DNA of 64,000 nucleotides from LZORAL124-50-18 sp051208045 (GTDB lineage Bacteria; Pseudomonadota; Gammaproteobacteria; Pseudomonadales; Oleiphilaceae), in contig JBPJFY010000004.1 of NCBI GenBank assembly GCA_051208045.1, forward strand, positions 186,001 through 250,000, given 5' to 3'. The position numbers were made by a program, and so were the translations under genes. The notes beneath the pieces were generated by a model. That model was not told the DNA's origin and did no database searches. It saw nothing but the letters and a program-made list of their open reading frames with translations. This document shows, piece after piece, positions 35,404-43,942 of the stretch (within the stretch, counting starts at the first letter, position 1; each line of letters begins with the position of its first letter).

Positions 35404-35583
35404 TTAGTCTTCTGACTTTTCGATCACCTTTTTTCCACGATAAAAGCCGTCTGCTGTTACATGGTGACGACGATGAGTCTCACCTGTTGTTGGATCAATG
35501 GAAAGAGTTGCTCCAGTCAGAGCATCATGAGAACGTCTCATTCCTCTTTTTGATCGCGTTTTACGATTCTGTTGAACTGCCAT
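35404..35583 (-). CDS. rpmF: 50S ribosomal protein L32
   Basis: Ribosomal large-subunit protein of 59 residues, MAVQQNRKTRSKRGMRRSHD to EKSED, very basic, with the family's N-terminal MAVQ.N..SRS.RGMRRSHD pattern. It has no zinc-binding cysteines, so it is the zinc-independent form (C-minus type). AGAAAG precedes the ATG. It lies between yceD and plsX, the conserved order linking ribosome and lipid synthesis. Confidence 0.97.
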   Translation of the reverse strand: MAVQQNRKTRSKRGMRRSHDALTGATLSIDPTTGETHRRHHVTADGFYRGKKVIEKSED

Positions 35584-35600
35584 TTTACTTTCTCCGCCTG

Positions 35601-36128
35601 TTATTTCTTAACTTTAAAATCCGCCAGCACACTGAACGGATTAGATTTTTCTACTACGACCGACGTGTCATCCTCGGACTCATCAGATGCATCATAATCG
35701 AGCGTACATTCTCCTGGCTCATGAGCCCCAAACGAAGGAAGACTAAGCAGCAGCTCCTCTTCGACCAAATCTGCGATTACCAACTCACAGCCATCCAATA
35801 AGTAAGGATCATACGACTTTGGCAGATTCTTTGCCTGATCATCAGAATAGACAATGCATAACTGAACGTCAGGTTTGAGTTCTTGAGTCATTTTGTCGAG
35901 ACAACGCTGGCACTCAAGCACAACCGTTGCTTCAATTTTTCCGGATACGAGCGTACGCCCCTGCTCATCTTTATGAAACCTGAGACACACAACCACATCA
36001 CCAGCATGGCCCAGCGTCACTTCTTCCATTCTGAACAGTTGGCTAAAGGCTAAATTTCCTTTTAACTCAATCTGTTGCTCTGCAAACTTGTTTGGGTCAA
36101 CAGAGACAGGTAAACCGGTACTTGACAT
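35601..36128 (-). CDS. yceD: YceD-family (DUF177) 23S rRNA accumulation protein
   Basis: 175 residues of the DUF177 family, linked in plants and bacteria to 23S rRNA accumulation; molecular role not settled. The pair of cysteines in VLECQRCLDKMTQ and the acidic ELVIADLVEEELLLSLP segment are typical. First gene of yceD-rpmF-plsX-fabD-fabG-acpP; a near-consensus promoter lies immediately upstream. Confidence 0.93.
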   Translation of the reverse strand: MSSTGLPVSVDPNKFAEQQIELKGNLAFSQLFRMEEVTLGHAGDVVVCLRFHKDEQGRTLVSGKIEATVVLECQRCLDKMTQELKPDVQLCIVYSDDQAKNLPKSYDPYLLDGCELVIADLVEEELLLSLPSFGAHEPGECTLDYDASDESEDDTSVVVEKSNPFSVLADFKVKK

Positions 36129-36137
36129 AAGCGCGCA

Positions 36138-36166
36138 ATTTTATTGATCTAATAGGGAGATGTCAA
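36138..36166 (-). promoter_or_regulatory. Promoter of the yceD-rpmF-plsX-fab operon
   Basis: Minus strand TTGACA, 17 bp, TAAAAT. Perfect -35, five of six at -10 and optimal spacing. The -10 is only 10 bp from the yceD ATG, so the leader is nearly absent and most translation may begin on a very short 5' end, or the transcript is leaderless. Confidence 0.78.
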
Positions 36167-36173
36167 AAAATAA

Positions 36174-36202
36174 TTGATATTCAAGTAGATTGTGTCTAGT
36201 TT
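36174..36202 (+). promoter_or_regulatory. Possible promoter of maf
   Basis: TTGATA, 17 bp, TAGTTT, 32 bp before the maf ATG. Moderate matches, back-to-back with the yceD promoter. Confidence 0.4.
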
Positions 36203-36234
36203 TTCACACCCCTAGATTAAGGAATTGAATCAAC

Positions 36235-36831
36235 ATGCTCGTCCTGGCCTCAACTTCGCCCTTTCGCAAAGCACTCCTGGAGAAACTACGTATCCCTTTT
36301 ATCTGTGTCGCACCCAACATAGACGAGACTCCCAAGCCAGCCGAACCTCCGGAGGCACTCGCCCGACGCCTGGCCTACGAAAAAGCGAAACAGGTTGCAG
36401 ACGACTACCCCGGCAAACTCATTATCGGCTCTGACCAGGTAGCAATCCATTCACATTATGGCCAACTAAACAAACCCGGAAACTATGAAACCGCACAAAA
36501 GCAACTCCTGGCCTGTAGTTCCGCACGTGTCACCTTCTATACAGGCCTGTGCCTGTTGAACACCCGCGACAATTCGCACGCAGTTACCGTGGACGAATTC
36601 GAAGTCCAGTTCCGCCCCCTCACAGAGCACATGGTTGCCCGGTACTTGCATGCCGACCAACCCTTTCAATGCGCAGGAAGCTTTAAAGTTGAGTCCCTTG
36701 GCATACGCCTGTTTACCGCCATGTCAGGAAGAGACCCAAACAGTTTGATTGGGCTTCCACTGATCAGCTTATGCGACCTTTTACTAAACGCGGGAGTCGA
36801 CCCCCTGGACTATGGTGAAGATCATGCCTGA
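36235..36831 (+). CDS. Maf/YceF-family nucleoside triphosphate pyrophosphatase
   Basis: Hydrolyses non-canonical or modified NTPs (YceF types prefer m7GTP). 198 residues: N-terminal LASTSPFRKALLEKLRIPF, PKPAEPPEALARRLAYEKAK, GSDQVAI (catalytic Asp), and C-terminal SLIGLPLISL. The substrate class (Maf/YhdE versus YceF) is judged from the neighbourhood, since yceF lies beside yceD-rpmF-plsX in E. coli. Its stop is 2 bp from that of convergent sppA. Confidence 0.92.
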   Translation: MLVLASTSPFRKALLEKLRIPFICVAPNIDETPKPAEPPEALARRLAYEKAKQVADDYPGKLIIGSDQVAIHSHYGQLNKPGNYETAQKQLLACSSARVTFYTGLCLLNTRDNSHAVTVDEFEVQFRPLTEHMVARYLHADQPFQCAGSFKVESLGIRLFTAMSGRDPNSLIGLPLISLCDLLLNAGVDPLDYGEDHA

Positions 36832-36833
36832 TT

Positions 36834-37850
36834 CTACCTGATTTGATACGCACCACCTTCCACGGTCAACTTTGCGAGCGCACTGGCAAAAGACGCACCG
36901 AGAGACTTCGTAAATCGCTCTAATGGATCAGGTTTCGGCGTAAAGTCGACTATTTTCTCAGCGCCGATCTTCTCCCTTGCTACGTAGGAGGAGCTTCCCA
37001 GACCATCAATGAGCCCCATCTCCAGTGCCTGCTCGCCACTCCAGATCAAGCCACTGAACATATCCGCTGTCTCCTTCAAACGATCTCCCCGCCCTTTACG
37101 CACCTGATCGATGAACTGCTCATGCGTGGTTTGCAGCACCTTTTTCCAGAATTCAACCTCATCCTTCTGTTCGGGTGAAAACGGGTCGAGAAATGTTTTA
37201 TGTTCTCCAGAGGTATAGATTCGCCGTTCTACACCAATCTTCTCCAAAACATCAACAAAACCAAAACCTGAGGCCGTCACCCCTATCGATCCCACCAAGC
37301 TGGCTTTATCCGCATAAATCTCATCCGCAGCGGCAGCAATATAGTAAGCACCAGAAGCACCCAAATCCGAAATCACCGCATACAAGGCGGTGTCCGGGTG
37401 CTTTTCTCTCAATCGTTTGATTTCATCATAGACATATCCGGATTGAACAGGACTCCCACCTGGACTGTTAATTCTTAACACGACACCTTTTGTTCGCTCA
37501 TCCTCAAATGCTTTTCTCAACCCGGTCACGATAGCATCCGCAGACGCATCCTCACCGTCAGCGATAACGCCTTTGACTTCCACCAGCGCCGTATGTTCGG
37601 CACCGCGGGACATCCCGTCATCCACGCGGGAATTGAATAAAAACAGCAACGCAAACAGGTATCCAAATGTCAGCAGCTTGAAAAATATTCCCCAGCGCCG
37701 CGCCTTTTTCTGCTCAGAAGTAAGCGTTAAGATTAACTTTTCAATGAGTTTCCACTCTTTCCCCGAAGCAGGCTTTGCGGGCTGGGGCCTCGGCGTGCTC
37801 GCCATACTTTCAGAGCCACGCCCGGGCTCTTTCCAATTGTCTTCCGACAT
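36834..37850 (-). CDS. sppA: S49-family signal peptide peptidase (SppA-like)
   Basis: Membrane serine protease that digests cleaved signal peptides. 338 residues with a cytoplasmic N-terminus, one membrane helix (about 59-76) and one S49 domain: catalytic Ser in DLGASGAYYIAAAADEIYAD, catalytic Lys further on, GSIGV. It is the short form (one S49 domain), as in Gram-positive and Pseudomonas proteins, about half of E. coli SppA (618). Downstream of the HAD phosphatase and rluC on the same strand. Confidence 0.9.
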   Translation of the reverse strand: MSEDNWKEPGRGSESMASTPRPQPAKPASGKEWKLIEKLILTLTSEQKKARRWGIFFKLLTFGYLFALLFLFNSRVDDGMSRGAEHTALVEVKGVIADGEDASADAIVTGLRKAFEDERTKGVVLRINSPGGSPVQSGYVYDEIKRLREKHPDTALYAVISDLGASGAYYIAAAADEIYADKASLVGSIGVTASGFGFVDVLEKIGVERRIYTSGEHKTFLDPFSPEQKDEVEFWKKVLQTTHEQFIDQVRKGRGDRLKETADMFSGLIWSGEQALEMGLIDGLGSSSYVAREKIGAEKIVDFTPKPDPLERFTKSLGASFASALAKLTVEGGAYQIR

Positions 37851-37886
37851 TCAACACCTCAATAAACAACTTTCTGTTTTGACATC

Positions 37887-38555
37887 TTACCAATTGGTGA
37901 TTACCGCGACCATCTCTGACAAGTCATCTACGACAGCATCGGGATGAAACTTTCTTAATTTATCCACGCCATGCACACCAAAAGAAACGGCAATTTTTTT
38001 CATTCCCGCGTGCTGTGCCATTTCCAGATCATAAATAGTATCACCTACCATGACACTCTCCTTGGCACCGACATTTAATTCTTCCAGAATTTCGAGCAGC
38101 ATTTGAGGATCAGGTTTTGATGCTGTCGTCTCCGAGCAGCGATAAGCGTCGAAGTACTTTCTGAATCCGGTATGATCTAACGCCCGCTCCAAACCTGTGA
38201 CGCCTTTTCCCGTTGCCACCGCCAATAGATAGCCTTGCTTTTTCAGCGCTTGAAGCACGCTTTCAACTCCGGAAAATGGCTTGACGCTTCCATTTTCTTG
38301 CCCATAAAAGTGGTCTCGATAAAACACCTTAAACTCTTCGAGCTGCTCAACAGACATTTCGGGATACAGCACTCTGAGCGCACGATCCATCGCCAAACCA
38401 ATCACACCCGCATAGGCATGATGAGCCAATAAATGAAAACCCATTGCGGTCGCTGCATGGCGCAGCGAGTTAACAATATGCGCTTCGGAGTCTATGAGCG
38501 TGCCATCCCAGTCAAAAATGACCAACTTAATCGCCCCAGGCAACTTAGCCACCAC
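37887..38555 (-). CDS. HAD-IA hydrolase, phosphoglycolate-phosphatase-like
   Basis: 222 residues. HAD motif I VIFDWDGTLIDSEAHIV, motif II/III region with GKGVTGLERAL, and SKPDPQMLLEILEEL, VMVGDTIYDLEMAQHAG. The alpha-helical cap makes it a Gph-like HAD-IA enzyme. Substrate is not evident from sequence; the location beside rluC and sppA matches a conserved Pseudomonas gene of unassigned substrate. Abuts rluC without a gap. Confidence 0.9.
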   Translation of the reverse strand: MVAKLPGAIKLVIFDWDGTLIDSEAHIVNSLRHAATAMGFHLLAHHAYAGVIGLAMDRALRVLYPEMSVEQLEEFKVFYRDHFYGQENGSVKPFSGVESVLQALKKQGYLLAVATGKGVTGLERALDHTGFRKYFDAYRCSETTASKPDPQMLLEILEELNVGAKESVMVGDTIYDLEMAQHAGMKKIAVSFGVHGVDKLRKFHPDAVVDDLSEMVAVITNW

Positions 38556-39497
38556 CTAAAACACCCTTTCCAGGATTCCCGAAAATTGATCTGAGTATGG
38601 CGCTTCAAACGTTCTTACCTTTTCACCGGGCGCGAGGGCAACCGTTAAAGTCCTGGCATGCAGCATTAACCGCATACGCAAACTCCCTAAATCCGGCTCT
38701 TGCAACTCGGAGCTCCAGTACTTTTTATCCCCCACAATCGGGTGCCCCAAATACTGGCAGTGCACCCTGATCTGGTGCGTGCGCCCTGTTACCGGCTTTG
38801 CTTCTACCAAGGTAAAGCTTCCCCCGGCTTGAATAACTCGATAATCTGTTCGAGAGGGCTTCCCATCCTGCGCTACTCTCACCATCCGCTCCCCGCTTTT
38901 AAGTACATTTTTCTTCAGCGGGGCTTCAACAACTTTGACATGTTTTGGCCAACTGCCAACGACTAAAGCGTGGTAACGCTTATCCACGGAATCCTCTCTG
39001 AGACATGCATGCAACCACTTCAGTGCAGATCTCTTTTTGGCAATCATCAGACACCCAGACGTATCTCTGTCCAACCGGTGAACCAGCTCCAGAAAGTCAT
39101 GCTCTCCCCGTGAGGCTCGAAAAGCCTCCACCACCCCATAATCCAGCCCGCTGCCTCCATGCACCGCAATACCCGCCGGTTTATTCACGATCAGCACCTG
39201 CTCATTTTCAAAGAGTATGGCATCCTCGAGCATCTGTATCACCTGCCCTCCCGGAACTGCACCCACCTCTTTTTCCAGCATTGTCACCGGAGGGATTCGA
39301 ACGATATCACCCACAAATATTCTCGTATCCGGCTTGACTCGCCCTTTGTTGACGCGCACCTCTCCCTTACGAATCATTTTATAGATGCGGGTTTTGGGCA
39401 CCCCTTTCAGATAGGTAATCAGGAAGTTGTCCACGCGCTGATCATCTTCCTTTTCTGTGGCCGTATGAAACACCACCTTTTTACTGATTTGCTCCAT
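38556..39497 (-). CDS. rluC: 23S rRNA pseudouridine synthase RluC
   Basis: Makes pseudouridine at 23S rRNA positions 955, 2504 and 2580 in E. coli. 313 residues from the chosen ATG (MEQISKKVVFHTAT), giving an S4 domain (DQRVDNFLITYLKGVPKTRI) and then the RluA-type core with the catalytic Asp in LVHRLDRDTSGC. A longer in-frame start exists 69 bp upstream but lacks family similarity. Neither start has a strong Shine-Dalgarno. Divergent from rne across a long gap, as in E. coli. Confidence 0.93.
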   Translation of the reverse strand: MEQISKKVVFHTATEKEDDQRVDNFLITYLKGVPKTRIYKMIRKGEVRVNKGRVKPDTRIFVGDIVRIPPVTMLEKEVGAVPGGQVIQMLEDAILFENEQVLIVNKPAGIAVHGGSGLDYGVVEAFRASRGEHDFLELVHRLDRDTSGCLMIAKKRSALKWLHACLREDSVDKRYHALVVGSWPKHVKVVEAPLKKNVLKSGERMVRVAQDGKPSRTDYRVIQAGGSFTLVEAKPVTGRTHQIRVHCQYLGHPIVGDKKYWSSELQEPDLGSLRMRLMLHARTLTVALAPGEKVRTFEAPYSDQFSGILERVF

Positions 39498-40432
39498 TAA
39501 ATTCGAAAACTCTTTTACTTTACAGTGAATTAATGATATACAGATGTGCTGTTGAGGTTGGGACAAGCAGGTAATGCGCCAACACGATATAGCGGATTCT
39601 AAGTAGTGAGTGATAAGGAATCAACCAATGATCACTCCCGGGCATAGAACAATCTGTCAATTTGCACTATTGTACGGTCGATCAAGCCGGAATCCGACAT
39701 CCATATCCAAGCGCCCTTCGCCCCAATGAGCACCAAGCCGCGAAATTCTGGTCGCCAAAAGTGACAAAGAGACGCAGCCAAGCGTGATAAATTTCAACAG
39801 GCAGTGAACTATTTTGACAAGTGGTCACCACTATAAAGAACCATTTGCAGATACATTCTTCCCCATGGGAAGGTAATCAAAACGCGCAATCAGACTGCGT
39901 TGAGGTAGAGTGTTTCATATCAGGAATGATATTTGGCAGTCCTGTAAACTGATTTAAGCCGGGCGGCGCAACGATTGATCGTCAGGTACTTACCGAAGTC
40001 ATTGTTCGGAAACCAAGTGCCGAGTTGCCCCACTATTGAATGAGCGCCTAATTCGAGCGCCAGACACTTAGATCAAACAGTACAGGAATTCGTGAGACCA
40101 ATTATATTCCTGATCCAGGTACCGGTTAAGTAACAGAATTCACATTCTGGATTTTTCGTCTCCCTATCTGATTCAGAAGGGCACAAAATTCAGAACGCCA
40201 GCTCCCGAAGCTAGGAGATATTGGCAAGACAGAACACGCACGTACGTACCTCCCACAAAGAGGTAGCAGCATATGCACGCAGGGCAAAATCTTTGAACCC
40301 AAAGCGAGACCTGCACGTATTTGCGTACTCCGTCCTACCACACTCCTTATAGACTGTGGGGGTCTGTTGAATTTCCGAGTAACCCACCTCTCTCTCCGCA
40401 CTTTGAATGCCTTAATCAGGTATACAATTTAG
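39498..40432 (+). other. Long intergenic/leader region between rluC and rne (935 bp)
   Basis: By far the longest gene-free stretch here. No convincing coding region: the only ORF of note is a 91-codon minus-strand frame (40126-40401) that looks random. It probably contains the rne promoter and a long 5' leader; in E. coli the 361-nt rne leader mediates RNase E autoregulation. A TTGACA (39814) and a TATAAA (39832) are only 12 bp apart and enclose the dyad AGTGGTCACCACT (39820-39832). A TATACA (40421-40426) sits next to the rne start. No tRNA or known sRNA was recognised. Confidence 0.55.
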
Positions 40433-43288
40433 ATGAAGAGAATGTTGATCAACGCCACTCACACAGAGGAGTTGCGAGTCGCATTAGTTGACGGGCAAAA
40501 GCTGTATGACCTGGACATTGAGTCCGGTGTCAGTCAACAAAAAAAGGCAAACATTTACAAAGGTAAAATCACACGACTTGAACCCAGCCTCGAAGCCGCA
40601 TTTGTCGATTATGGGGCTGAACGTCACGGCTTCCTTCCACTGAAAGAAATCAGCAAAGAGTATTTCTCTACACCGCCAAGCAAAATCAGCGGCAAAATCA
40701 ATATCAAGGAAGTACTTTCTGAAGGCCAGGAAGTTATCGTTCAGGTGGACAAAGAGGAGCGAGGCAATAAAGGCGCCGCTTTGACGACGTTCATCAGTCT
40801 CGCCGGCCGGTACTTGGTACTCATGCCCAATAACGCAAGAGCTGGCGGTATTTCCCGACGCATCGAAGGGGACGAAAGAACACAGCTCAAAGACGCCATG
40901 TCCGGGCTGAACACACCCAGAAATATGGGCGTCATCGTGCGTACCGCTGGTGTGGGACGAACCACCGAAGAGCTTCAGTGGGATCTTGATTACATCTGTC
41001 AGTTCTGGGAGTCCATTACACACGCTGCAGAAAGCCGATCGGCTCCCTTCCTCATTTATCAGGAAAGTAATGTTATCATTCGGGCGGTCAGAGACTACCT
41101 GCGACAGGACATTGGTGAAGTTCTGGTGGACGACAAGGCAATCTACGAAGATGTGGTGAATTTCGTGCGCTCGGTCATGCCGACTTACGAGAGCAAGATA
41201 AAGCTGTACAGCGATGAAATTCCACTGTTCAGCCGCTACCAGATTGAAGCGCAGATCGAAACAGCATTCCAAAGAGAAGTCAAACTGCCTTCCGGTGGAT
41301 CTATCGTCATTGATCCCACAGAAGCACTTGTTTCCATCGATATCAACTCAGCGCGCGCAACAAAAGGCGGCGACATCGAAGAAACGGCGCTACACACCAA
41401 CATAGAAGCCGCTGAAGAGATAGCCCGACAATTGAGATTGCGCGACATCGGCGGCCTCATCGTCATTGACTTCATCGATATGACACCGGCAAAAAATCAG
41501 CGAGAAGTCGAGAACAAAATGCGCCAGGCCCTGGAGCTTGACCGCGCACGTGTGCAGGTGGGCAAGATTTCCAGATTCGGATTGCTGGAGATGTCCAGAC
41601 AAAGACTGCGTCCTTCTCTGGAGGAAACACGGGCGGATGTCTGCCCACGATGCTCCGGTCAAGGCATAGTCAGGAGCGTAGAATCCCTGGCACTCTCCAT
41701 CATGCGACTCATCTACGAGGAAGCGTCCAAGGACAAAACCGGCAAAGTACAAGCCGTAGTGCCTGTTTCCGTCGCCTCTTTCCTGTTGAACGAAAAGCGG
41801 GAACGCATTTCTGCTATTGAGAAAGAGCAGGAAGTAGCAGTTCTGATCGTGCCGTCTGCCGAACTCGAAACACCACATTACGAGATTTTGCGTATTCGTG
41901 AAGATGACAGCGAAGGCCAGGATTCTAAAAGTTATGAGATCTCTGCTGCCAACCCTGTTGAAGAAAGCTATACGCCAGGCGCTAAACGTGAGATTGCGCG
42001 AGAGCAAGCGGCAGTTTCATCGATCACACCTTCCATGCCCGCACCAGTGTCTGAGCCGAAGAGTTTGATGAAACGCATTTCTGCTCGCCTGAAAGCATTG
42101 CTCACTGGGGCTGAAGAAAGCGAAACTGCAGAAACGCGCAAAAGCACTGCAAAAAACACGCAATCACCATCGGATAGAAAGCGTGAGCCTACCCAGAAAG
42201 GCCCAAAACGGGAGAGAGGCAAACGACAAGACGGTTCGCAACGTGACAACAAGCGCACCTCCAATCGAGATGACCAGAGACAAGACCAACGCGGTGGTGA
42301 TGGGCGAAGAGACGGCGGTCGTAACTCGGAAAATCGACGGGATACGCGCCGTGACGACTCAAACAAATCCGATAACCGGAACGAAAGTCCGCAGTCGCGC
42401 AAGCCCAAGGAAAAAAGCGACCTGCCAAATGAGTCAAAACGACCCAGACGTGATCGCTCTGAAAAAGGTGGTCAACAAGCCAGGGACGAAAAGTCGAGGA
42501 GACCAACCCGAACAGAGCGGAAGTCCGAGCAGGATGACACCAAAGAGCTACAGCAGCCAGCCGTCAAGCCGGCTCAGCCTGTAACAGATACTGCCGAACC
42601 TAAAGAAAAACCAGCGACAGCAGCGCCAGCTCAGGAAAACGAAGAGAAAAAAGAAGCGACTGGAAATACGCGACGACGCCCTCCGCGAAACCGCAATCGC
42701 CAGCCTGCAGAAAACACAGATAGCGCTGCGGAAAAAACTGCTAAGCCCAGCGAATCAGTGCCTTCCACAGAAAACGCTGAGACAAAACCAGCCAAGCCTA
42801 AGAAGGATGCTACCGAAGACAGTGCCCCTGCTAAAGGAAAGGAGGCCAATGTTCAGCCGGAAGGAGGCGAAGATCAAAAAGCGCCAGCTTCTGCCCCGCC
42901 ACCGGTGAACGAGGCGGAACAGAAACCCGTCAGCGCTGAGAACAAAGTGGAAAAGGCGAAAGAAACAGCCCCTCCCGCTGAATCGAAGAAAGATGCGCCC
43001 ACTGACAACGCAGATAAGCAAAGCGAAACGGACTCCCCGAAAGAGCGTCAAACGAGACGAAGACGAACTCGACCCGGAGGCCGGGCCATGAATGATCCAC
43101 GCCATCAACGTAAGAAATCAGATGCGGAAGCGGCCCCCCAAACGCAATCCAAGCCTGCTTCCGAAGCAGTGACGCCCAAGGCACAAGAAGCCAATACAGT
43201 TTCTGAGAAAAAAGCGCCACCGGCTACGGACAGTCAGAAGAGTAGCGGATCCGAAGCGGCAGTAATCGAGCCTAAGCCAGCGGATTAA
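40433..43288 (+). CDS. rne: Ribonuclease E
   Basis: Endoribonuclease that starts most mRNA decay and matures rRNA and tRNA. 951 residues. MKRMLINATHTEELRVALVD, S1 domain about 39-125, catalytic Asp303 (SIDINSARAT) and Asp346 (VIDFIDM), and zinc-link Cys404 and Cys407 (CPRCSGQG), all at E. coli numbering. Beyond about residue 500 the chain is low in complexity: long runs rich in R, D, K, then P, A, E and K, as expected for the disordered degradosome scaffold. The specific RhlB, enolase and PNPase docking motifs cannot be located by eye. The start has a poor Shine-Dalgarno, consistent with a regulated leader. Confidence 0.97.
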   Translation: MKRMLINATHTEELRVALVDGQKLYDLDIESGVSQQKKANIYKGKITRLEPSLEAAFVDYGAERHGFLPLKEISKEYFSTPPSKISGKINIKEVLSEGQEVIVQVDKEERGNKGAALTTFISLAGRYLVLMPNNARAGGISRRIEGDERTQLKDAMSGLNTPRNMGVIVRTAGVGRTTEELQWDLDYICQFWESITHAAESRSAPFLIYQESNVIIRAVRDYLRQDIGEVLVDDKAIYEDVVNFVRSVMPTYESKIKLYSDEIPLFSRYQIEAQIETAFQREVKLPSGGSIVIDPTEALVSIDINSARATKGGDIEETALHTNIEAAEEIARQLRLRDIGGLIVIDFIDMTPAKNQREVENKMRQALELDRARVQVGKISRFGLLEMSRQRLRPSLEETRADVCPRCSGQGIVRSVESLALSIMRLIYEEASKDKTGKVQAVVPVSVASFLLNEKRERISAIEKEQEVAVLIVPSAELETPHYEILRIREDDSEGQDSKSYEISAANPVEESYTPGAKREIAREQAAVSSITPSMPAPVSEPKSLMKRISARLKALLTGAEESETAETRKSTAKNTQSPSDRKREPTQKGPKRERGKRQDGSQRDNKRTSNRDDQRQDQRGGDGRRDGGRNSENRRDTRRDDSNKSDNRNESPQSRKPKEKSDLPNESKRPRRDRSEKGGQQARDEKSRRPTRTERKSEQDDTKELQQPAVKPAQPVTDTAEPKEKPATAAPAQENEEKKEATGNTRRRPPRNRNRQPAENTDSAAEKTAKPSESVPSTENAETKPAKPKKDATEDSAPAKGKEANVQPEGGEDQKAPASAPPPVNEAEQKPVSAENKVEKAKETAPPAESKKDAPTDNADKQSETDSPKERQTRRRRTRPGGRAMNDPRHQRKKSDAEAAPQTQSKPASEAVTPKAQEANTVSEKKAPPATDSQKSSGSEAAVIEPKPAD

Positions 43289-43306
43289 TCAGCCCATTAC
43301 AGCAAT

Positions 43307-43330
43307 TGGGCCGGCCCACAAGCCGGCCCA
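43307..43330 (+). terminator. GC-rich hairpin after rne
   Basis: A 9-bp stem TGGGCCGGC / GCCGGCCCA with a 6-nt loop, 18 bp after the rne stop. No T-run follows; the UPF0149 gene starts 12 bp later. It could be a weak terminator, a processing or stabilising element, or could mask the ribosome-binding site of that gene. Confidence 0.45.
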
Positions 43331-43342
43331 CGGACCTGAAGC

Positions 43343-43885
43343 ATGAACTCAAATATCCTGTCTCCAAAAAAGGTTGACCAGCTGGAAACCTTCCTTTTTT
43401 CTCCGGCTCTCGAAGAAACGGCAATGGATTACTACGAAATTGTGGGTGCAGTTACCGCAAATCTCGTCAGCCCCGTTGAACTTTCCTCCGCAATGCTGGC
43501 GGAACTGATAACAGGACAAGAAACCAATGCCACGCTACCGAAGGAAATTCAGGACATTATCCTGGAGATAAAAAGCAAGGTTCAGAAAGGCATTGAACAG
43601 GATGAGAGGCTTCTTTTACCCACAGAATCGGGCTCAGAGCTTGAAAGTATTCAAAACTGGTGTAGCGGCTTCTGCCAGGTCTATTTTTGCTCAGAAGAAC
43701 AATGGCTTTCAGCGGACGAAGGAGCGGTGGCAGAAATGATGTTTCCTATACTTTCTCTCTCAGGACTGATGGACGAAGATGAAAGCTTTATAGATGTCAG
43801 TAGTAACGACGAGTTGATTGAGTCATTCTGTGACCAACTCCCCGAACTGGTCTTGGACCTCTATCTTCTGTTTCACGCCAAGTAG
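43343..43885 (+). CDS. UPF0149 (YgfB/YecA-type) family protein
   Basis: 180 residues resembling the UPF0149 family: an N-terminal helical part (LETFLFSPALEETAMDYYEIVGAVTANLVSP in shortened form), the characteristic WCSGFCQVYFCSEEQW block (about 108-124), and an acidic C-terminus. No C-terminal SEC-C zinc motif, so it is not a full YecA. Biochemical role unknown. 54 bp behind rne with a hairpin between; possibly cotranscribed. Confidence 0.75.
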   Translation: MNSNILSPKKVDQLETFLFSPALEETAMDYYEIVGAVTANLVSPVELSSAMLAELITGQETNATLPKEIQDIILEIKSKVQKGIEQDERLLLPTESGSELESIQNWCSGFCQVYFCSEEQWLSADEGAVAEMMFPILSLSGLMDEDESFIDVSSNDELIESFCDQLPELVLDLYLLFHAK

Positions 43886-43942
43886 CGATATATATAAATA
43901 ATTAGTAGCACGATGCGTAAATAAATTGAAACCTTTTTGAGG

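Noticed and set aside
40126..40401. 91-codon minus-strand ORF upstream of rne
   Set aside because: No recognisable domain or good ribosome-binding site, composition looks like random translation, and the region is expected to be the rne leader.
40403..40426. TTGAAT/TATACA pair just before rne as a promoter
   Set aside because: Only 12 bp separate the boxes and the start codon is 6 bp after the -10, which is not compatible with a normal promoter for this gene.
40484..41272. 262-codon ORF antisense to rne
   Set aside because: Shadow of the real rne reading frame; its length follows from codon bias of the sense gene. The same applies to the antisense frames under folD and the rne C-terminal region.
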